A stretch of 19,221 nt of DNA from Bacillota bacterium (GTDB lineage: Bacteria; Bacillota; Bacilli; Alicyclobacillales; SLC66). Each line of letters begins with the position of its first letter. Position 1 is the stretch's first letter. Shown in pieces: positions 15,113-19,221 of this stretch. Where the stretch lies: NCBI GenBank assembly GCA_021846145.1, contig JAJZCJ010000025.1:1-19221 (forward strand), written 5' to 3'. A program made the translations under genes and the position numbers. The notes below the pieces were generated by a model that was not told the origin of the DNA, made no database searches, and worked only from the letters and a program-made list of their open reading frames with translations.

Positions 15113-15852
15113 TACATCCCCACCTCTGTCGAATACTGACCTGGCAAAACCCCTGTATAAGCGGGGACGTGCAATAACGTTGGCGCACGATACACTTTAA
15201 CCTGAAATGATTGATCGAGAATCGAAAATTGATCCTTGAGCCCCTCCGCTGCAATTAAGTTCATAATAGGGGGGATAGATCCGATCACATCAATCACATA
15301 GGGTGCAGCAATGGGCTCACCATTCACTTGAACTACTCCTGAAAATGGTCCTGATCTAGTAGTCAAGCCATTCACTGAACGAATGCTCGAGGTGGTAATT
15401 AAGCGTTCATTATTAATGGCGATGGCAGTGGCTCCAACGGATTGCAAATCATTGATGACCATTTGTAACTGTACCGCTTCATCAACGAAAGTAAGCCCTG
15501 GAATCACAGGCAGATTAGGATCATAATTAATGGTGATGGAAATTCCTTCGCCAACACTAGGGGTAAGTCCTGCTTGTTTTTGAAGTATAATTAATTCCTT
15601 TTTTAAATCATTTAGCCCGTTGTTGTGTAATTGTGTTGCTCTATATAAAGTTTGGTATTCATTTCGAACACTCGTCAATAGTTTGTTTAACTTTTCTGTA
15701 TTATTCATTGCAGTAGTCAACGAATTAGATGCAGCTAGGTAAGAAGTATACACGCTGGCAGGTGAAGATCGGTCAATATGAAATTCAAGCCCAATCATCG
15801 CACCCAAAAGTATACTGACAAGAAAAATGGCTCCAGAAACATACTTCTTCAC
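15112..15852 (-). CDS. DUF881 family protein (YlxX/YlxW-like), second copy
   Basis: 246 residues. An N-terminal membrane segment (about 5-22, VSGAIFLVSILLGAMIGLEF) and a coiled-coil stretch (about 45-92) precede the DUF881 domain. That domain contains GEGISITINYDPN, QLQMVINDLQSVGATAIAIN and VIDVIGSI. Members lie in division clusters of Firmicutes and Actinobacteria; their molecular role is unsettled. The GTG at 15852 overlaps the TGA of the preceding copy (GTGA), so translation is probably coupled. It resembles its neighbour, consistent with an old tandem duplication. Confidence 0.9.
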   Translation of the reverse strand: MKKYVSGAIFLVSILLGAMIGLEFHIDRSSPASVYTSYLAASNSLTTAMNNTEKLNKLLTSVRNEYQTLYRATQLHNNGLNDLKKELIILQKQAGLTPSVGEGISITINYDPNLPVIPGLTFVDEAVQLQMVINDLQSVGATAIAINNERLITTSSIRSVNGLTTRSGPFSGVVQVNGEPIAAPYVIDVIGSIPPIMNLIAAEGLKDQFSILDQSFQVKVYRAPTLLHVPAYTGVLPGQYSTEVGM

Positions 15853-16568
15853 TGAGTACCCACTCCCTGTGCCGCCACAAGTGCAGGACTATAAGAGGGT
15901 ATTTGCACTCGTTTAAGAACCCTTGGTCGTGACACAAAAAGCTCACGGTTGGCGGATTTTAACACATCTAAAACGCCCCCAGGTATCTCGAGGGCTGCCG
16001 CCAACACACTAGCAGGGCCAATCGCTTTTACGATAAACGGCGGCCCAAGGCGCACGGTGCCAACTCGTACCACAGGACCGATACAAAACACCCCAGTTTG
16101 GGCAGTAATACGCGCATTATTTACCACTACAGCATCTGCACCTGCAACAAATAACTCATTAATCACGGATCGCAAATCCCAGTCGTGTGTCAAAAATGAA
16201 ACCCGATCTGCTTTAGACATTTTACTGTCAGAAATAACCACTTCAATTCCCGGCCCAATGAGCGGCATCGTACCATTGAGAACGTTCATCGCGTGAATTT
16301 TGTGCTCTAATGAGGCCATTTTACCACCCCGGGCAATCGCTTTTGTCTGAATAGTTGACACCTTTTGAGAATATACCTCGATTTGCTGGCGCAAGTGTTC
16401 ATTATACGACTCTACCGCGCTTAGACGTGTCTCGACACTTGCCACATCAGGAGATGAACTCCAAAAAGCAGCCCCGCCCATTACCACATCGTGATATTGA
16501 ACCGAAACCATGACGCCAAAAACAAGTGCGACTACGCTCCATGCCAACGCATGTACTTTACGTACCAT
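15849..16568 (-). CDS. DUF881 family protein (YlxW/YlxX-like), first copy
   Basis: 239 residues with an N-terminal membrane segment (about 8-25, AWSVVALVFGVMVSV), a coiled coil (about 48-90) and the DUF881 domain. The domain has GPGIEVVISDSK, DLRSVINELFVAGADAVVVN and FIVKAIGPASVLAAAL. The start is ATG at 16568 (TTG one codon earlier is possible); AGAGG lies 10-13 bases upstream. The longer frame to 16646 would overlap ftsQ by 53 bp and is rejected. It sits directly after ftsQ/divIB, as ylxW does in B. subtilis. Confidence 0.9.
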   Translation of the reverse strand: MVRKVHALAWSVVALVFGVMVSVQYHDVVMGGAAFWSSSPDVASVETRLSAVESYNEHLRQQIEVYSQKVSTIQTKAIARGGKMASLEHKIHAMNVLNGTMPLIGPGIEVVISDSKMSKADRVSFLTHDWDLRSVINELFVAGADAVVVNNARITAQTGVFCIGPVVRVGTVRLGPPFIVKAIGPASVLAAALEIPGGVLDVLKSANRELFVSRPRVLKRVQIPSYSPALVAAQGVGTQ

Positions 16569-16593
16569 CAAGTTTGATTCGCCTCTTTTACCT

Positions 16594-17448
16594 TTACGAT
16601 TGATGATACGGAGTATATATACCTGTTTTACTAGAAAATAGATCAATCAAACCTGGTTTCATATGAAGTTGAAGTAACTTTGTATGAATAGAATGATAGA
16701 GAAGTAAAGATGAACGCAAGGAATTTAAAGCCATGCGAACTTCAAATCCATCCTTGGTATAAGCTAGAATTGCGGTACTACCTTGCCATGGCTCTAAGTG
16801 AAGCTCAGAAAACGAGCTTAAATCTGTTGCCGATAGATGACTAAGTTCTTGGCACAACGTTACCACAGATGGATCACCCACCTGACTACCTAAATTGACA
16901 GTAACGGCTGTCGTTGTCGTGATAATCGGTAAATTGATTCCCACTGCTTCAGGGTCACGATCAAGCACTGTTCCATCGCTCAACAACCGATATAATACCC
17001 CACCACTTTCAAGCAGGCCTGCTATTTTTTTTTCTTGAATGATAATCTGAATACGTTGATATAAAAGGTCTCTATGCATGGTCACACTTTTTATGATAGG
17101 GAAGTCCTCCAACAATCGTTGAGCCACCGTCTGTCCAGAAACAGCAAATAAATTTTCCCCTATTTGTATCTTTGTATCGTTAACCAACAATGACGATGGC
17201 ACATCAGACGCTCCTTGTACAACAACAGAACGCACTTTTGCATATGGCGATTTCAAATAGGCGGCTGCCATAAGTAAAAGAAAAAAAACTAATAATATCA
17301 CTCCCAGAATCCAGCGAAATCGCAATGATGTTTGTTTAGCCGGTGTTTCTTCCAAATTGCTAGCGACATCCTTCCTTATCTGGTCTAAAGTCCTATAAAA
17401 AAAGCGAGCGAGGCCGTCTTCCCCCACACGCCGTGAAAAAATCCTCAA
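16594..17448 (-). CDS. ftsQ: Cell division protein FtsQ/DivIB
   Basis: Bitopic divisome protein that links FtsL and DivIC to the ring. It has a cytoplasmic basic N-terminus (to about residue 44), one membrane segment (WILGVILLVFFLLLMAAAYL, about 46-66) and a POTRA domain beginning KVRSVVVQGASDVPSSLL with IGENLFAV and LLEDFPIIKSVTMHR. The beta domain follows, with SDGTVLDRD, INLPIIT, and LHLEPWQG. It is 284 residues long. The TTG at 17448 is the first possible start after an in-frame TGA, but it lacks a clear SD. Initiation at a later GTG or TTG (residue 8 or 32) cannot be excluded. It lies 20 bp after murA. Confidence 0.92.
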   Translation of the reverse strand: MRIFSRRVGEDGLARFFYRTLDQIRKDVASNLEETPAKQTSLRFRWILGVILLVFFLLLMAAAYLKSPYAKVRSVVVQGASDVPSSLLVNDTKIQIGENLFAVSGQTVAQRLLEDFPIIKSVTMHRDLLYQRIQIIIQEKKIAGLLESGGVLYRLLSDGTVLDRDPEAVGINLPIITTTTAVTVNLGSQVGDPSVVTLCQELSHLSATDLSSFSELHLEPWQGSTAILAYTKDGFEVRMALNSLRSSLLLYHSIHTKLLQLHMKPGLIDLFSSKTGIYTPYHQS

Positions 17449-17468
17449 TAATCACAACTACATCATTA

Positions 17469-18752
17469 TTATGCTTGTGCTTCCACATTCTCTAGCAAAT
17501 CTTGCGTGCGCAAGATTTGCGCACCTAATGACCTTAATTGCAACTCCATCGATTCGTAACCGCGGTCGATGTGATGTATGTTGTCCAAAATAGTGCGACC
17601 CTCCGCGCCAAGCCCTGCAATCACGAGTGCAGCGCCCGCGCGTAAATCCGTCACTTCAACTGCAGCCCCAGTCAACTCGGGAACACCACGAATGAATGCT
17701 GAACGCAAATCCACTTTAATGGAGGCACCCATTCTTTGTAGTTCACTCACATGCTTAAACCGATCCTCAAAAATCGTCTCAGAAACAATGCTAGTGCCCT
17801 TGGCAACGGTTAATAACGACATAAAAGGCGCTTGTAAATCTGTCGGAAAGCCTGGAAACGGACTTGTCTGCAAGCGTTCAACAGCTCTCAGCATACCTGT
17901 ATTTCTAATTTCCAGTATATCATGATTAGCTCTGATCTGCACTCCAATCTCTTGCAGTTTCATGGTCACCGCTGTCAATTCTGAGGGCCTTACATTTTGA
18001 ATTTCCACGTGCCCTTTCGTCATGGCACTGGCAATTAAAAGTGTGCCCGCTACAATGCGATCCGGAGCTACGCGAAATTCAGTCGTCGCTAACTCTGGCA
18101 CACCTTGCACAATGATCGTATCTTCACCCGCACCTTCAATACGAGCGCCCAGCTGATTTAAAAACGCTGCCAAATCCCGAATTTCCGGCTCCCTCGCCGC
18201 ATTGCCAATAACGGTTTCCCCATCTGCCAGGACTGCGGCCATCAATAAATTTTCCGTCGCACCCACACTAGGAAAATCCAGAAATATCGTCGCTCCGTGC
18301 AACTGTTCTGCCTTACACTCAATAAACCCATGCCGTTCGACAATTTCTGCGCCCAACAATCGCAACCCTTTAAGATGAAAATCAATCGGACGAGTGCCTA
18401 TCGTACATCCACCCGGTTTGGAGATTTTAACCGTGTGAAAGCGAGTAAGCAACGGCCCCATCAAAAAGATCGAAGATCTCATTAACTTCATCAGATGCTC
18501 GGGAACATCAGTCGTATGAATGAAAGTGGGATCAATAATAACCTGGTTTTTGTGAAAAACCACTTTCGCCCCTAGTGATTGCAGAATCTCAAGCATCACA
18601 TACACGTCATCTAAGCGAGGTACGTCCTGAATGACTGTTTCTCCTTGTGCCATCACGACCGCTGCCAGTATTGGCAATGCCGCATTTTTTGACCCATGCA
18701 CGCGGATTGAACCATTTAGCCGATTCCCACCATCAATGATAAATCGCGCCAT
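17469..18752 (-). CDS. murA: UDP-N-acetylglucosamine 1-carboxyvinyltransferase MurA
   Basis: Cytosolic enzyme that transfers enolpyruvate from PEP to UDP-GlcNAc, the first committed peptidoglycan step and the fosfomycin target. Seen: HGSKNAALPILAA with K22, and the active loop SKPGGCTIGTRPIDFHLKGL with the catalytic cysteine at residue 116. The fosfomycin-sensitive cysteine is therefore present, not aspartate. LDFPSVGATENLLMAAV, FPGFPTDLQAP, ETIFEDRFKHV and TDLRAGAALVIAGL follow. The length is 427 residues, normal for the family. ATG at 18752 follows the murB stop by 6 bp, and GGGGGTGA at that stop is its SD. murA lies outside dcw in B. subtilis but between murB and ftsQ here. Confidence 0.98.
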   Translation of the reverse strand: MARFIIDGGNRLNGSIRVHGSKNAALPILAAVVMAQGETVIQDVPRLDDVYVMLEILQSLGAKVVFHKNQVIIDPTFIHTTDVPEHLMKLMRSSIFLMGPLLTRFHTVKISKPGGCTIGTRPIDFHLKGLRLLGAEIVERHGFIECKAEQLHGATIFLDFPSVGATENLLMAAVLADGETVIGNAAREPEIRDLAAFLNQLGARIEGAGEDTIIVQGVPELATTEFRVAPDRIVAGTLLIASAMTKGHVEIQNVRPSELTAVTMKLQEIGVQIRANHDILEIRNTGMLRAVERLQTSPFPGFPTDLQAPFMSLLTVAKGTSIVSETIFEDRFKHVSELQRMGASIKVDLRSAFIRGVPELTGAAVEVTDLRAGAALVIAGLGAEGRTILDNIHHIDRGYESMELQLRSLGAQILRTQDLLENVEAQA

Positions 18753-18758
18753 TACTCT

Positions 18759-19221
18759 TCACCCCCGCGCCTCGTCCTCACCCACCAGACGAACCTCCGG
18801 TGCCAGTTCTATATCAAATTCTTTTTTGACCCGCTCTTGTGCATACTTCATGAGAGCCATAACGTCTTTGGCGCTGGCGTGACCAAGATTGATAATAAAA
18901 TTAGCGTGTAGATCGGAAATCCTCGCATCGCCAATTTGTGTTCCCTTTAAACCAACAGCCTCAATCAACCTTGCAGCATGATCGCCTGGTGGATTGCGAA
19001 ACACACTTCCACAACTGGGAAACGAAAGCGGTTGTGTGGCATGCCTGCGTAGGCTCCACGCCTTCACTTTTCCCAGCATCTCCTCAACATTTCCCGGTGC
19101 CAGAGCAAACGTGGCAGAAAGTACCACATTTCCTGAATCACAAAGCGCACTGGAACGATAATGGAAATTTAGTGCTGGCACCAAAAGATTCGCTACCTCT
19201 CCGGCCGGAGTAAGCACCTGA
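18759..19221 (-). CDS. murB: UDP-N-acetylenolpyruvoylglucosamine reductase MurB, C-terminal part (runs off the right edge)
   Basis: FAD enzyme reducing the MurA product with NADPH to UDP-MurNAc. Only the last 153 residues or so are inside the window, and the frame stays open to base 19221. Seen: ALNFHYRSSAL (the substrate-domain YR.S motif) and PSCGSVFRNPPGDHAARLIE, with the serine that donates the proton. GLKGTQIGDARISDLHANFI and the closing LAPEVRLVGE with the active-site glutamate follow. The form without the type I insert matches type IIb MurB of Firmicutes (inference). The end overlaps the murA SD, so murB and murA are coupled. Confidence 0.96.
   Translation of the reverse strand, partial: QVLTPAGEVANLLVPALNFHYRSSALCDSGNVVLSATFALAPGNVEEMLGKVKAWSLRRHATQPLSFPSCGSVFRNPPGDHAARLIEAVGLKGTQIGDARISDLHANFIINLGHASAKDVMALMKYAQERVKKEFDIELAPEVRLVGEDEARG

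Noticed and set aside
15112..16568. Misassembly-type duplication of the two DUF881 genes
   Set aside because: The two proteins are clearly diverged, and tandem DUF881 genes before sbp are the usual arrangement in Bacilli.

Overview
The window is a stretch of chromosome from an endospore-forming Firmicute (class Bacilli). The signature genes are spoIIGA, sigE and sigG next to the division and cell-wall (dcw) cluster. Gene order follows Bacillus subtilis: divIB, two DUF881 genes, sbp, ftsA, ftsZ, then spoIIGA, sigE, sigG, then ylmC, ylmD, ylmE, sepF, ylmG, ylmH, divIVA and ileS. Two things differ from B. subtilis. murA sits inside the dcw cluster, directly after murB. A block of about 4 kb separates ftsZ from spoIIGA. 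The protein sequences and murA placement suggest an Alicyclobacillaceae-like lineage, but that is inference.

Region by region, nearly everything is on the minus strand, so transcription runs from high to low coordinates. From 19221 to 14759 lie murB (partial), murA, ftsQ/divIB, two tandem DUF881 genes and sbp, tightly packed with several stop/start overlaps. ftsA and ftsZ follow (14665 to 12326) and end at a strong hairpin terminator (12282-12308). From 12262 to 8316 is the non-standard block. It holds a 30-residue membrane micropeptide and a CapK/PaaK-like adenylate-forming enzyme, both on the plus strand. Divergent from these is a minus-strand operon of a [2Fe-2S] ferredoxin, a single-pass membrane protein and a polytopic GT-C-like glycosyltransferase. 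From 8235 to 5707 is the sporulation sigma block: spoIIGA (pro-SigmaE protease), sigE and sigG. sigG has its own SigmaF-type promoter and a leader inverted repeat. From 5616 to 1628 is the ylm cluster ending in divIVA. A terminator-like hairpin precedes ileS, which runs off the left edge.

The genes fit together as a division, envelope and sporulation locus. MurA and MurB make UDP-MurNAc. FtsQ, FtsA, FtsZ and SepF build the divisome, and DivIVA marks poles and septa. SpoIIGA, SigmaE and SigmaG use the asymmetric septum to start compartment-specific transcription. The inserted block looks like envelope or glycan chemistry plus an electron carrier; its function is not established.

Non-ATG starts supported by Shine-Dalgarno (SD) spacing are very common here (GTG and TTG in more than half of the genes). 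No tRNA, rRNA, CRISPR array, insertion sequence or prophage gene was seen. No gene-free stretch exceeds 300 bases; the largest gaps are 162 bp (10603-10764) and 93 bp (14666-14758).
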